Shown here piece after piece: positions 5,290-13,320 of a stretch of 15,180 bases of DNA. A model generated the notes under the pieces. It did not search any database. It worked only from the letters and a program-made list of their open reading frames with translations, and had not been told where the DNA came from. The number at the start of each line of letters is the position of its first letter. Position 1 is the stretch's first letter. The position numbers and the translations under genes are program-made. The DNA is from Methanomassiliicoccaceae archaeon UBA480 (GTDB lineage Archaea > Thermoplasmatota > Thermoplasmata > Methanomassiliicoccales > Methanomethylophilaceae), in NCBI GenBank assembly GCA_002506425.1, contig DAXO01000047.1, positions 1 to 15,180 of the forward strand. Reading direction: 5' to 3'.

Positions 5290-7698
5290 TCAGAAGAAGT
5301 CGTCCAGGCTGCGCACCTTCGGCTTCGGCTTGGATGAGGGCGGATCCCGGGTCCTGCCGGCGGATTCCTTCGACGAGAACATCCCTCCGTCCAGGAGGGT
5401 GGCCTGCTGGCTTCCGAGCATCAGGTCCTTCTCGCCCCATCCGAACACATCGGTCACCATCGCGGCCATCTTGGAGAGCCTCTCCGCATAGTAGCGGTAG
5501 TCGGGCTTTCCGGCGAAGGGCTTGCCGCTGATCCACGGCTCGACCTTCATGGGGGCCGATTTGGCGTCGGTGACGATCCAGGAGACCTTCATCCCCGGTA
5601 TGAACTCGTAGCCGAGGGCGATCAGCTTCTTGGCTGCCTGGACGTTGGCCATCCTGTCCGGGTTCTCGTATGCCTCCAGGCCCTTGCAGCTCTTGGATAT
5701 GACTAGCTCTCCGGAGTCCACTTTTCCGGCCAGCGTGTCCTGGATGGTCCTCCTTGCCAATTGCAGGGCATCCTCCTGCTTCTCGTCGAGTATGAATTCG
5801 AACATCTCGGTCTGGAGCTTGTCCTGAAGGTCGAAAGAATCCGTCCTCCTGCTCTCGTATCCGCGGACCAGCAGCTCGTCCTGCTTCGACGGCCATACGA
5901 TCCTCCCGACGTATCTCTTCTTCTTGCCGTGGGTGAACAGCGGCTCCAGGATCTTCTCGAATTCGAGGGTCCCTCCGTCGCGGGAGTACTTGTCTGCCAT
6001 CCTGGTCCCGAAGTCGACGGACCCGTCGAGGTCGTGCTCCGGTGATTGGACGAAGACCGAATCCGTATCGGAGTAGACCACGTTGTGGCCCTCGGACTGC
6101 AGCTCTCCGATGATCCCCTTGACATTCGCCCTGGCGAACGATGTTATAGCGGCTCCGATGCTCTTGTCTGTGAATCTGTAGAACGAGGAGGCGAACACCC
6201 CGTAGAATGTGTTCATCAGGACCTTGACCGCAGCCTGCAGCCCGTCGAGATACCTCTTCTCGTGGTCGTCTGTCGTCTGCTTCATCCTTCTCTTGATGGA
6301 ATCCCTCTGGTCCATGAGGCCCTGCAGGATCCTCGGAAGGAGGCCGACGCGCACGTCCTTGGAGAGGAACGCCGTGCCCGAGGGGGCCACGATGGTGCCC
6401 TTGGGCGAGAGCGTGGTGAAGCAGATGTTCTTGGCTATTATCGTGGACGGATACATGGACTTGAAGTCCAGGACGCAGACCCAATGGTAGAGTCCGGGCT
6501 TCATGTCGTGAACGTATCCCCCCTCGATCTGGTCGTCGTCCCTCACGCGCTTGCCCATCTGGGGGACGGCGACGTGGGCGCGGTCCGCCGCGCGGATGAG
6601 CAGCGAATCGGCCAGCTGGGACGATCCCGAAGTGAGGACGTCCTCGATGGAGAGCTTGGACACGGACGCGAGGTCCATGCCCTTCCTCAGGGTGTCCACC
6701 GCCAGGAGTATGCGCAGGGCGAGCTCCGCGTCCTTCGTGCAGTACGTCAGCACCTTGTCGCGGTTGTCCCTCCATTCGGAGTCCATGTGGCTCGGATCCA
6801 CGTCGAGCTTCGACTCTCCGAGCAGCTCCTGCGACACGGCGTTCAGGGTCTCCTGCTTCGGATGGATCTCCTTGCGGGCGGCCCACCATGCGTCGCATAT
6901 GAGCCTCCCCTTGACCCTCCAGAACCTCTCGCTGCGGAGCTTCGGCTGGCCGCCGTCCCTCCCCCAGGGCATGGCGTCCTTCATGCGGTTCGCCCTCGCC
7001 CTCTCGTCGATCTTGCGGATGTCGTAGTTGTCTATGTTGTATCCGGTTATGACGTCGGGATCCTCGCGCCTTATGAGGTCCGAGAACGACTGTATGATCT
7101 GGTCCTCCTTCCCGTATATCGGTTCGCAGGCGCGCATGGCGCCCTTGTCCCATACGACCGCGCAGATGCAGTAGAGGAACTCGTGCTCCACGCTGTTCTC
7201 GATATCGAACGACAGTATCCTCAGTCCGGGGTCGAACGGCTCGATGTTCTCGAACCTCGTCATGGACAGCGTGATGTCCGTGAGGTAGCCCTTGTCCACG
7301 GGCTCGCCCTCCACGCGTATGCATGCGCCCATGTCCATATCGTAGACGTAGCGGTGGTTGAACGGTATGTCGGAGGCCAGGGATTCTATGCCGTTCCTCC
7401 TGAGCAGGTTGCGGAAATCGGGGACCTTCCACGGGCTGCGGATGGTTATCCTCAGAGCATCCACGTCGCGGCCCCTGTACAGCAGGGTCTCGTGCACGGT
7501 GGAGACGACCTCGGAGTCGGCCTTGAGGCGCTCTTCCAGCTCCTTCGGTACCTCGACGCCGAAAAGGTACGGGCGGAACCCGTGGACCAGCACGGTCGCC
7601 GACCTCCCGTCCCTGGCCTTGCCGAATATCTCGACGACGGGCTCGTCCGCGTCCATGGTGTAGGACGTGCTGATTATCCTGATCTCCGCGGAATCCAT
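5290..7698 (-). CDS. polB: Family B DNA polymerase
   Basis: This is an 802-residue replicative-type polymerase with both active sites intact. The 3'-5' exonuclease has Exo I SFDIEN (Asp 165, Glu 167), Exo II GYNIDNYD (219-226) and Exo III YCTKDAEL (319-326). The polymerase has motif A DFKSMYPSTI (411-420), motif B KVLMNTFYG (492-500), motif C YSDTDS (542-547) and KKKRY (592-596). The protein ends in RSLDDFF, a C-terminal PCNA-interacting (PIP) box, after a Pro/Lys/Ser-rich linker. The frame is open a further 199 codons upstream, but that reading lies inside the YchF gene. ATG 7698 has AAGTGATC just upstream; a GTG at 7707 overlapping the preceding TGA is the alternative start. The gene is in line with YchF (upstream) and MazG (downstream). 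Confidence 0.95.
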   Translation of the reverse strand: MDSAEIRIISTSYTMDADEPVVEIFGKARDGRSATVLVHGFRPYLFGVEVPKELEERLKADSEVVSTVHETLLYRGRDVDALRITIRSPWKVPDFRNLLRRNGIESLASDIPFNHRYVYDMDMGACIRVEGEPVDKGYLTDITLSMTRFENIEPFDPGLRILSFDIENSVEHEFLYCICAVVWDKGAMRACEPIYGKEDQIIQSFSDLIRREDPDVITGYNIDNYDIRKIDERARANRMKDAMPWGRDGGQPKLRSERFWRVKGRLICDAWWAARKEIHPKQETLNAVSQELLGESKLDVDPSHMDSEWRDNRDKVLTYCTKDAELALRILLAVDTLRKGMDLASVSKLSIEDVLTSGSSQLADSLLIRAADRAHVAVPQMGKRVRDDDQIEGGYVHDMKPGLYHWVCVLDFKSMYPSTIIAKNICFTTLSPKGTIVAPSGTAFLSKDVRVGLLPRILQGLMDQRDSIKRRMKQTTDDHEKRYLDGLQAAVKVLMNTFYGVFASSFYRFTDKSIGAAITSFARANVKGIIGELQSEGHNVVYSDTDSVFVQSPEHDLDGSVDFGTRMADKYSRDGGTLEFEKILEPLFTHGKKKRYVGRIVWPSKQDELLVRGYESRRTDSFDLQDKLQTEMFEFILDEKQEDALQLARRTIQDTLAGKVDSGELVISKSCKGLEAYENPDRMANVQAAKKLIALGYEFIPGMKVSWIVTDAKSAPMKVEPWISGKPFAGKPDYRYYAERLSKMAAMVTDVFGWGEKDLMLGSQQATLLDGGMFSSKESAGRTRDPPSSKPKPKVRSLDDFF

Positions 7699-7703
7699 GG
7701 CGA

Positions 7704-8891
7704 TCACTTGTTCGCTACTATCCTGATGACGTCCCCGTCCTGGAGCTCGTAGTCCGCGCCGACGGTCCTCTTGGTCTTGGCGTTGACAGCGCGGATGAAC
7801 TTGTCGCCCAGGTCGCTGTGGACGCGGTAGGCCAGGTCGCGGGCGGTGCTTCCGCGGGGCACGAGGAACGCGTCGGGAAGCACCCTGCCGAAGTGGTCGG
7901 TGAACTTGGTCTCGTCCTCGACCGGGTAGACGCAGATGAGGTCGAGCATGCTGTACGCGGCGTCCTCGAGGCACTTCTGCACCCCGGTGCCTCCGAGCCT
8001 CTGCATGTTCTCCATCATGTACTCGAGGGCCTTCCTCTGCCCGTCGGAGATCTTCGCGCCTTCCTTTATCCTGAATCCCGGGTCCCCGGGCGTGTACTCG
8101 ACGAGGCCCGCCGCGGCCGCCTTCTTCAGGGCGAGCTCTGTCTCGGCCATGGTCGCGACGCAGTGGGGGTTCACCGACCGGATCCTCTCGAAGTCCTTCT
8201 CGGAGGCGAGGTCCGCCTTGTTCATGGCGGCGATCATCGGCTTCGACCTCTCGCGTATCGCGCCGCACAGCTTCAGAAGGAGGTCGTCGTCCCATTTGGT
8301 GGGATCCTCCGGCAGGGGGACCTCGCGGAGGGCGTCCTTTATCTGGGATTCGGTGACCTTCAGGCCCTGGAGCCTCTCAGCCAGGATGGCCTCGGGCTTG
8401 GAGCCCTGCATCTTGGCCTGTCTGGCGATCTTGGAGAACCCGTTCTTGATTATCTCGCGCATCCAGCACTCGATCTCCGTTCTGAGGAACAGTATGTCCT
8501 CGGCGGGGTCGTGGGACCCTACCGGGACGGAGTTGCCCTCGATGTCGGTGGATCCGCTGGCGTCGACGACGTTGATCAGCGCATCGGCCTGCCTGAGGTC
8601 GTCCAGGAACTTGTTTCCCAGACCCTTGCCCTGCCACGCGTCGGGCACGAGACCAGCAACGTCCAGGAGCTCCACGGGGACCATCCTGGTCCCGTCTATG
8701 CAAAGCGAGTTGTGGGGGGTGCACTTGACGCCGAGCTCCCTGCAGGGGCAGGGGGCGCGGACATATGCTACGCCCTTGTTCGGCTCGATGGTGGTGAAGG
8801 GATAGTTCGCTATCTCCACGGGCGCCATAGTGGCGGCGCCGAAGAATGTCGACTTGCCGACGTTCGGCTTCCCAACGATTCCTATCTGCAT
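7704..8891 (-). CDS. ychF: YchF/OBG-like GTP/ATP-binding protein with TGS domain
   Basis: The 395-residue P-loop protein shows G1 GKPNVGKST (7-15), a switch segment NYPFTTIEPNKG (29-40), G3 DVAGLVP (77-83) and G4 NKAD (223-226). The C-terminal TGS domain (about 310-395) ends LQDGDVIRIVANK. A Cys-rich insert, CPCRELGVKCTPHNSLC (48-64), is typical of archaeal members and may bind metal or sense redox state. The NKAD motif predicts GTP, although the bacterial YchF/OLA1 branch prefers ATP. Family members associate with ribosomes and affect translation. ATG 8891 begins directly with the P-loop strand and has no ribosome binding site. A TATA box at 8921-8930 gives a leader of only about 10 bases, so leaderless-type initiation is likely. 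Confidence 0.92.
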   Translation of the reverse strand: MQIGIVGKPNVGKSTFFGAATMAPVEIANYPFTTIEPNKGVAYVRAPCPCRELGVKCTPHNSLCIDGTRMVPVELLDVAGLVPDAWQGKGLGNKFLDDLRQADALINVVDASGSTDIEGNSVPVGSHDPAEDILFLRTEIECWMREIIKNGFSKIARQAKMQGSKPEAILAERLQGLKVTESQIKDALREVPLPEDPTKWDDDLLLKLCGAIRERSKPMIAAMNKADLASEKDFERIRSVNPHCVATMAETELALKKAAAAGLVEYTPGDPGFRIKEGAKISDGQRKALEYMMENMQRLGGTGVQKCLEDAAYSMLDLICVYPVEDETKFTDHFGRVLPDAFLVPRGSTARDLAYRVHSDLGDKFIRAVNAKTKRTVGADYELQDGDVIRIVANK

Positions 8892-8912
8892 GTAATCGGA
8901 GGGACAAAGGGT

Positions 8913-9323
8913 TCATGCCGTTAAATTATAGTGTCGGGTTCGGCGCCGGAGGTTGGAGAGGACCTCGGACATCAGGCGCTCCAGCTCCTGTGATTCCTCG
9001 TCGGTCAGCGATCCGAAGACGTCCCTGTTGCATTCCTCGCCGAGCTCGAAGAACCTCTCTATCGTCCTCCTCCCGGCTTCCGTGGGCTCGAGGATCTTCA
9101 CCCTGGCATCGTCCCCCTGACGGGATGATATCAGGCCTTTGGATTCCAGCCGCTCGGCGATCCCGCAGGCGGCCTGGTGCGAAGCTCCCATGCGGCCCAT
9201 CAGGTCCTTCACGCTGCATCCCGGGCTGTCGCAGACGAATGCGAGCGCATCCGCCTGGTCCGATGTGATCCCGAGGGACGAGGCGTTCCTGTCCCTGGCC
9301 TTCTTGATCTCCCTTCCGGCCAT
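8913..9323 (-). CDS. MarR family transcriptional regulator
   Basis: This 136-residue winged-helix regulator has helix GITSDQADALAFV (18-30), helix-turn-helix CSVKDLMGRMGASHQAACGIAERLESKGLI (36-65), wing SSRQGDDARVKILEPTEAG (66-84) and a C-terminal dimerisation helix pair. Cys 31 and 36 (CDSPGC) and Cys 53 could act as redox switches; that is speculation. ATG 9323 is the only start codon in any minus-strand frame for about 75 bases, yet 18 further in-frame codons back to TAG 9380 read like the missing first MarR helix (TDVLALARTIR). The true N-terminus may therefore lie upstream of an indel, or the protein may be joined to the membrane protein before it. It probably binds the palindromic operator at 10062-10083 and represses its own operon. 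Confidence 0.85.
   Translation of the reverse strand: MAGREIKKARDRNASSLGITSDQADALAFVCDSPGCSVKDLMGRMGASHQAACGIAERLESKGLISSRQGDDARVKILEPTEAGRRTIERFFELGEECNRDVFGSLTDEESQELERLMSEVLSNLRRRTRHYNLTA
8921..8930 (-). promoter_or_regulatory. TATA box of ychF
   Basis: The minus strand reads TATAATTTAA, inside the last codons of the MarR gene. Its centre is about 35 bases before the ychF ATG, giving a leader of about 10 bases. It makes ychF-polB-mazG an independent transcription unit. Confidence 0.5.
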
Positions 9324-10056
9324 GCGGATGGTGCGGGCGAGCGCGAGGACGTCGGTCCGCGTGCTTCGTCCCTCCCGCTATGGATTCCAGGCTCTTCCCC
9401 GGAACCAGCCTGGAGGTGAGCGGGGCGAGCAGGACCATGTACCTGCGCGCCAGAAGCCCCGTGAATATGCAGCAGACGATCGTCCCCTCCCTGACGCCTC
9501 CGAGGTTCCCGAGGCCCAGCAGCCCGATGACGGCCGCGATGATGACCATCGATGTATCCGAGCAGACGCGGACCTTCCCGTATGATTTCTTGACGCGGAG
9601 TGTGAGGGCGTACACGAATCCGTCGCCGGGGACCATGACGACGTTCGCCACCACCTGGAGATACACTCCGAACGCCAGTATGAATATGCCGATGACGACC
9701 GATGCGATCTGGAGCCAGTACTCCGAAGGCGCGTAGTCGGAGAACAGCCACATCGACAGGTCGACCAGATATCCGAACAGGAACGATATGACGACTTCGA
9801 GCATGAAATTGATCCTGACCGTGCGGTCTATCGTCTTCTTGTCGGTGAGGATGTACTGCAGGAGAACCAGCAGGAGGCTGAACATTATCGTGAAGTTCCC
9901 GAGGGAGAACTGCGGGAACACAAGGGAGAGGCTGTACGGGATCGATGTGATCGGGGAGGTTCCTACCGAAGCCTTCGTGATGAATCCTATCGCCATCGAG
10001 ATGCAGAACAGGCCCATGCCGAATACGAGGTAGCGCCTGGCCAGATCGGAGTCCAT
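9324..10056 (-). CDS. YczE/YyaS/YitT (DUF6198) family membrane protein
   Basis: This integral membrane protein of about 230-245 residues starts at ATG 10056 (MDSDLARRYLVFGMGLF). Family features are ASVGTSPITSIPYSLSL near the N-terminus, MVPGDGFVYALTLR in the middle and GVREGTIVCCIFTGLLAR near the end. About five membrane helices are visible, with a short cytoplasmic loop LTDKKTIDRTVR. The function of the family is unproven, and homologues are often described only as predicted membrane or transport proteins. The recognisable part ends near LVPGKSLESIAGG (about position 9370). No in-frame stop occurs there; the frame runs on over the MarR gene to 8926, and the nearest stop (TAG 9380-9378) is in the +1 frame. 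A 22-bp operator lies just upstream, implying control by the adjacent MarR protein. Confidence 0.75.
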
Positions 10057-10893
10057 GCGCGGAAATACAACATGTTGTATTTCTAAGCGATGGGAGCCGC
10101 GCGGTCGTCGGCATCGCCTGCGGCGGTAGACCTCGTCGGCTATCTCGCCGATCTCCGAGGGACGGAGGTCCTCGATGCGCTCGTCCCTGTAGGGGATCCC
10201 TTCGGAGGAATCCACGAGCCCCGTGTTCTTCAGGGACGTTCCTATCTTCTTCCTGCGGTGGTTGAAGCATGCTTCGGTGACATCGAAGAATGTCCTTTCA
10301 TCCAGGACCTCGAAGGGCGCTGGACGCGGGGTGATCCTCACGACGGCGGAATCGACCTTCGGACGGGGATCGAACCTCGATGCGGGAACGGGCTCCATGA
10401 TCTCGCAGTCGGCGCGGTAGAACAGATTGACGGTCAGCCTGGAGTAGTCGGGGCTTCCGACATCGGCGACCATGCGGTCGGCGAACTCCTTCTGAACCAT
10501 GACGACGGCGGTTCTGAACGGCTGCTCCAGAAGCTTGAAGATAATAGGCGTGGAGACGCTGTACGGGAGGTTGCTCACGAACACGTCGAAGGGAGGGAAC
10601 GGCACCTTGACCGCGTCGCCCTCCAGCAGGGTCAGCCTGTCGCCGTAGGTGGAGCGGATGTGCTCGGCGAGCTTGGCATCCAGTTCGATGCATGTCAGGC
10701 CGGCCCCCATGCTTACGAGCCTCTCGGTGAGTATCCCGAAGCCCGGACCGACCTCCAGAAGCCTGTCGGAGTCTGTTATGCCGCCGTAGCCGACGATACG
10801 GTCGGCCACGCGGTCGTCTATCAGAAAGTTCTGACCCTTGCTCTTCTTGGGCACGACGCCCGCTGAAGCCATCAGGTCTCTGGCGCTGCTCAT
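10057..10893 (-). CDS. ksgA: rRNA adenine dimethyltransferase KsgA/Dim1
   Basis: This S-adenosylmethionine-dependent enzyme dimethylates two adjacent adenines in the 3' terminal helix of 16S rRNA. Motifs seen are KSKGQNFLIDD (17-27), motif I EVGPGFG (47-53), the acidic SAM-ribose residue in CIELDA (68-73), EGDAVKVPF (91-99), catalytic NLPYSVS (108-114), VQKEFADRM, and substrate-side EPVPASRFDPRPKVDSAVV (167-185). The domain is complete by about residue 258 (IADEVYRRR). There is no in-frame stop after it, and the frame passes through the operator into the YczE protein. In the +1 frame the end would read DADDRAAPIA then TAG at 10085-10083, a believable tail. The coordinates given run to the base before the YczE start. 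The start overlaps the DUF655 stop as ATGA. Confidence 0.9.
10062..10083. promoter_or_regulatory. Palindromic operator, likely for the MarR regulator
   Basis: A perfect 22-bp palindrome is formed by GAAATACAACA (10062-10072) followed directly by TGTTGTATTTC (10073-10083). It ends 5 bases before the start codon of the YczE-like gene. It overlaps the place where a TATA box would sit for a leaderless or short-leader transcript (TTAGAAATA on the minus strand). MarR dimers typically bind 16-22 bp palindromes of TACAA/TTGTA type at promoters, and a MarR gene lies two genes' length downstream. Repression of the yczE-marR unit by its own product is the natural reading. Confidence 0.7.
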
Positions 10894-11435
10894 TTCGAGA
10901 CGAAGATGTAGCGCTTTCTCTCGGGATCGGAGATCTCGAGCATTATGCGGGCGGAGATGAATTTCTCGGGGGCCTTGATCCCGGTGCGGGCCGTGAGGTC
11001 CGCGAAATCCTTGAAGTCGCCCTTCTTCCTCTCTTCGAGGATGGCGGCCATGGACTTCTTGCCCAGTCCGGGGAGCTCCTCGAGCATGTGCTTGCGGAGA
11101 CTGATCCCTTCGGCCTCGTTGAAGAACCTGATGAACCTGGCCTGGTTCGCCATGACGATAGCGTCGACGGCGTATTCCAGCTCGGTCTGGGCGTTGTTGG
11201 TCAGCTCGTTGTAGCCGATGCGCTTCTTGACGTGGTCGATCACGTCCCTCTTCGCACCGTCCTTGCCGATGTACGTCCTGGTTCCTATCTCAATCTGCAC
11301 GCCTGCCTTCGGGACCAGCTCGAAGAGCTTGAACTCCTCGTCCCCGACCGCATAGATCAGCGATTCGCGGGATTTCCCGAATCCGCCTCCCGTGCCGGGG
11401 GGCAGCCAGTCCAGAATGTAGGCGTAGTCTTCCAT
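10890..11435 (-). CDS. DUF655 family nucleic acid-binding protein
   Basis: This 181-residue archaeal protein has an N-terminal OB-like segment, MEDYAYILDWLP through EIGTRTYIGKDG (1-60), and a helix-hairpin-helix LEELPGLGKKSMAAI (118-132). It ends RKRYIFVSK. The DUF655 family is almost always encoded between rpoF and ksgA in euryarchaea, implying a role in RNA metabolism, but the activity is unknown. ATG 11435 follows GAGGGTCC, and the upstream rpoF TGA is 9 bases away. Its own TGA overlaps the ksgA ATG, so translation of the two is coupled. Length and motif content are normal for the family. Confidence 0.9.
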   Translation of the reverse strand: MEDYAYILDWLPPGTGGGFGKSRESLIYAVGDEEFKLFELVPKAGVQIEIGTRTYIGKDGAKRDVIDHVKKRIGYNELTNNAQTELEYAVDAIVMANQARFIRFFNEAEGISLRKHMLEELPGLGKKSMAAILEERKKGDFKDFADLTARTGIKAPEKFISARIMLEISDPERKRYIFVSK

Positions 11436-11444
11436 GCGGGACCC

Positions 11445-11774
11445 TCAGATGTTGCTGCGGACGATCTCGAGGACAGCCTCGATCTGCTCCGGCTCGAGCG
11501 TGACCCTCTCCTTGGAGAAGATGGCGCGCACGTCTTCGGGGTACTCGGGGAGGAGGTCGGCGATCTTGACGGCCACGGGCTCCGTGACGAAGTCGAGGGC
11601 TCCGGCAGCGGTCACGATCGCCTCCGCCTTCTCCTTGGAAATCGAGCACGTCTTCTGAGCATGGTCGAGCGCGGCCTTCTGGGAGGCGAGCATGAACTCC
11701 ATTCCGCCTCTGGCCTCGACTTCGGCCTCGAGGAGGTCCTTGACCTCCGCTACGGTGACGTACCTCTGTTCCAT
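11445..11774 (-). CDS. rpoF: DNA-directed RNA polymerase subunit F (Rpb4)
   Basis: The 109-residue protein (MEQRYVTVAEVKDLLEAEVEARG through LEIVRSNI) matches archaeal RpoF/Rpb4. With RpoE/Rpb7 it forms the stalk of RNA polymerase, aiding open-complex formation and transcript binding. The N-terminal strand plus helical HRDC-like C-terminal part (LPEYPEDVRAIFSKERVTLEPEQIEAVLEIV) is seen. The frame is open to 11852, but the 26 extra residues overlap L21e coding sequence and are Arg/Ser/Pro-rich noise. ATG 11774 has GGAGTGAG just upstream, 7 bases after the L21e TGA. It is followed by DUF655, the usual order in euryarchaea. Confidence 0.93.
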   Translation of the reverse strand: MEQRYVTVAEVKDLLEAEVEARGGMEFMLASQKAALDHAQKTCSISKEKAEAIVTAAGALDFVTEPVAVKIADLLPEYPEDVRAIFSKERVTLEPEQIEAVLEIVRSNI

Positions 11775-11781
11775 CCGAATC

Positions 11782-12075
11782 TCACTCCACGGTCCTGACG
11801 AGGTGCTCGGGGCGGGCGACGACGGTCTTCGTCTTGTTTCCGTCCTTGACACTGACCTCGTAGGCTTCGCCCCTGGAGTCGATGACGACGCCGGTGAGGC
11901 CGTGGAATCTGGAGAAGGGCATGCCCTTGTGGATGCTGGGGTCGATGATGATGTTGACCTTGTCTCCGGGCTCGAAGGTCTGGAGTCCCTTGGTGATAGG
12001 GGACAGGCCGCGTGCCCTGGGCTTCTTCCTCAGAAGGTTGCGGGTCTTTGTCCTGGTTCCTCTGGATGCCTGCAT
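11782..12075 (-). CDS. rpl21e: 50S ribosomal protein L21e
   Basis: The 97-residue basic protein has the standard L21e pattern: SRGTRTKTRNLLRKKPRARGL, ITKGLQTFEPGDKVNIIIDPSIHKGMPFSRFHGLTGVVI and RGEAYEVSVKDGNKTKTVVARPEHL. It has the SH3-like barrel of the family and sits in the large subunit. ATG 12075 is preceded by GAGGGATT, and the Pus10 TGA is 10 bases upstream. The following rpoF begins 7 bases after its TGA. The position between pus10 and rpoF matches the conserved archaeal order. Confidence 0.96.
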   Translation of the reverse strand: MQASRGTRTKTRNLLRKKPRARGLSPITKGLQTFEPGDKVNIIIDPSIHKGMPFSRFHGLTGVVIDSRGEAYEVSVKDGNKTKTVVARPEHLVRTVE

Positions 12076-12085
12076 TGTGAATCCC

Positions 12086-13312
12086 TCATGGTTCGTGATA
12101 GTCGATCGCCAATACGTCGAGAGCGACGACGACGCATTGCACGCCCAGCCTCTCTGAGAAGTTGGGCTGCGTGCGACCGTCGTCCCCGGACACGAACTCC
12201 TTGACGTAGGTCCCGGAATCCGTCTCGAGTTCGAGATCGAATCCGTCCTCGTCGAAGTCGTCCGCCGTCACCCAGTGGATCCTCCTGTGTCTCACCAGGT
12301 CGGCTCTTCTGTGCTCGACGCGGCGTGGAGTCCTCTGATCTATATCGGCGTCCTTGAACGATAAGGCGACGTCAACTACTGTCTCTTTATTAACTTTGCC
12401 GTCCGCTTTAACGCGTACGCGATATACCTTGTCCGAGGCGGCCCCTTTGTACCGCTCGACGGCCTCTCTCTGCACATAGTGCAGCGAGTTGAATCCTGCG
12501 AGCTCTCCTGCGCTCGATCTCTTCTCGAGCTCGTCCAGGTCTATGAACCTCTTCCTGGGCTGGCTTATCTCGAGGACGAAGGGCCTTCCGTCGCCCAGCA
12601 TGCGGGCGTCGATGTCCTCCCTGCCCATGCCGTGGAAGAAGTGCTCCTTGCCCTCGGCCATCTCGAGCGCGATGTCGCCGATGATCTCCTGCACGGAGGT
12701 CTCGTACATCTTCCCCTTGCCGTGGCAGTGGGGGCAGCCCTTGCCGTGGCACTCCCTGCAGGGCCAGATGGTCTGGGGGATCTCGCGGCTGAACTTGTTG
12801 TATCTGCCGGCGATGAAGATGGGGGCGATATCCAGCTTCACATCGCCGAAGCGCGTGTCCACAAGAGCGACGACCTGGGGGTTCTTGAACTCCACCGGCC
12901 GGTGTATCAGAGGAAGAGCCAGCTTGCCGATCTCGCGGTTGAGCTCGGACTTGATGGGCTCGGGCTTCTCGAGGCCGTACTTCTCCCACAGCGCCTTCTC
13001 CCTCTCGACTATCTCGGGCTCGACCCTGCTGCCGACCAGGAAGTTCTCTGACTCCACTTCGTTGACTGCTTCGGCGACGTTCTCGGCGAAGCGGGGCATG
13101 AGGGAGAACACGTCTTCGCAGAGGGGGCAGAGGTCCGCGGCGGATACGGGCTCTCCCGTCTCCTCCAGAGCCTCGCGGATCATCCTTCCGCGCTGGTCGT
13201 TGGTCATCCCTGTGCCGACCTTTCCGAACATGCGTCCCAGGCATCTGTCGCACAGCCCCTCGGCCGCGAGGGCGCGGGCCTTGTCCAGGTTCTCTGCTAT
13301 CCAATCCTCCAT
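12086..13312 (-). CDS. pus10: tRNA pseudouridine synthase Pus10
   Basis: The 408-residue enzyme isomerises U54 (and often U55) in the T-loop of archaeal tRNA. The N-terminal zinc site is CDRC (21-24) with CPLC (62-65), followed by a THUMP-containing domain. A family-typical second Cys cluster, CRECHGKGCPHCHGKG (185-200), leads into the catalytic domain. That domain holds GREDIDARMLGDGRPFVLEI (230-249), whose Asp in REDIDAR is the expected nucleophile, and the C-terminal GTYVKEFVSGDDGRTQPNFSERLG (367-390). Start ATG 13312 has GAGGGATA upstream and lies 8 bases after the KH gene TGA; the 62 extra open codons above it overlap that gene. It matches the family in length and domain order. Confidence 0.94.
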   Translation of the reverse strand: MEDWIAENLDKARALAAEGLCDRCLGRMFGKVGTGMTNDQRGRMIREALEETGEPVSAADLCPLCEDVFSLMPRFAENVAEAVNEVESENFLVGSRVEPEIVEREKALWEKYGLEKPEPIKSELNREIGKLALPLIHRPVEFKNPQVVALVDTRFGDVKLDIAPIFIAGRYNKFSREIPQTIWPCRECHGKGCPHCHGKGKMYETSVQEIIGDIALEMAEGKEHFFHGMGREDIDARMLGDGRPFVLEISQPRKRFIDLDELEKRSSAGELAGFNSLHYVQREAVERYKGAASDKVYRVRVKADGKVNKETVVDVALSFKDADIDQRTPRRVEHRRADLVRHRRIHWVTADDFDEDGFDLELETDSGTYVKEFVSGDDGRTQPNFSERLGVQCVVVALDVLAIDYHEP

Positions 13313-13320
13313 GGTATCCC

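Larger units (their letters stand above)
8926..10893 (-). other. Undivided 655-codon frame spanning KsgA, YczE and out-of-frame MarR DNA
   Basis: One frame stays open from the KsgA ATG (10893) to a TAA at 8926. Residues 1-258 are KsgA and residues 280 to about 510 are the YczE/DUF6198 membrane protein. The remaining 145 are low-complexity Arg/Gly/Pro sequence from reading the MarR gene in the wrong frame. An automatic caller may report this as a single fusion protein. The operator between the first two parts and the real MarR frame argue for three genes. Confidence 0.6.

Noticed and set aside
4886..7432. 848-codon minus-strand frame through polB and mazG
   Set aside because: It is an out-of-frame shadow of polB rich in Arg, Gly and Pro. 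Only its last few codons matter, as a possible shifted end of MazG.
6046..7752. Long plus-strand open frame (568 codons) antisense to the DNA polymerase gene
   Set aside because: It is the mirror of the polymerase coding sequence in a GC-rich genome with few stop codons. The product is His/Arg/Val-rich with no domain, and the polymerase on the other strand is unambiguous.
7818..8924. Plus-strand frame of 368 codons opposite ychF
   Set aside because: Antisense shadow of a clear GTPase gene, with no recognisable motif or ribosome binding site.
10083..10085. TAG read through as pyrrolysine to join KsgA and YczE
   Set aside because: The TAG is not in the KsgA frame. The in-frame reading has no stop at all, so recoding is not needed and not supported.
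12370..12410. AT-rich stretch inside pus10 as an internal promoter for L21e
   Set aside because: It lies about 300 bases before L21e, and the genes are spaced by only 10 bases with ribosome binding sites, so co-transcription from upstream is simpler.
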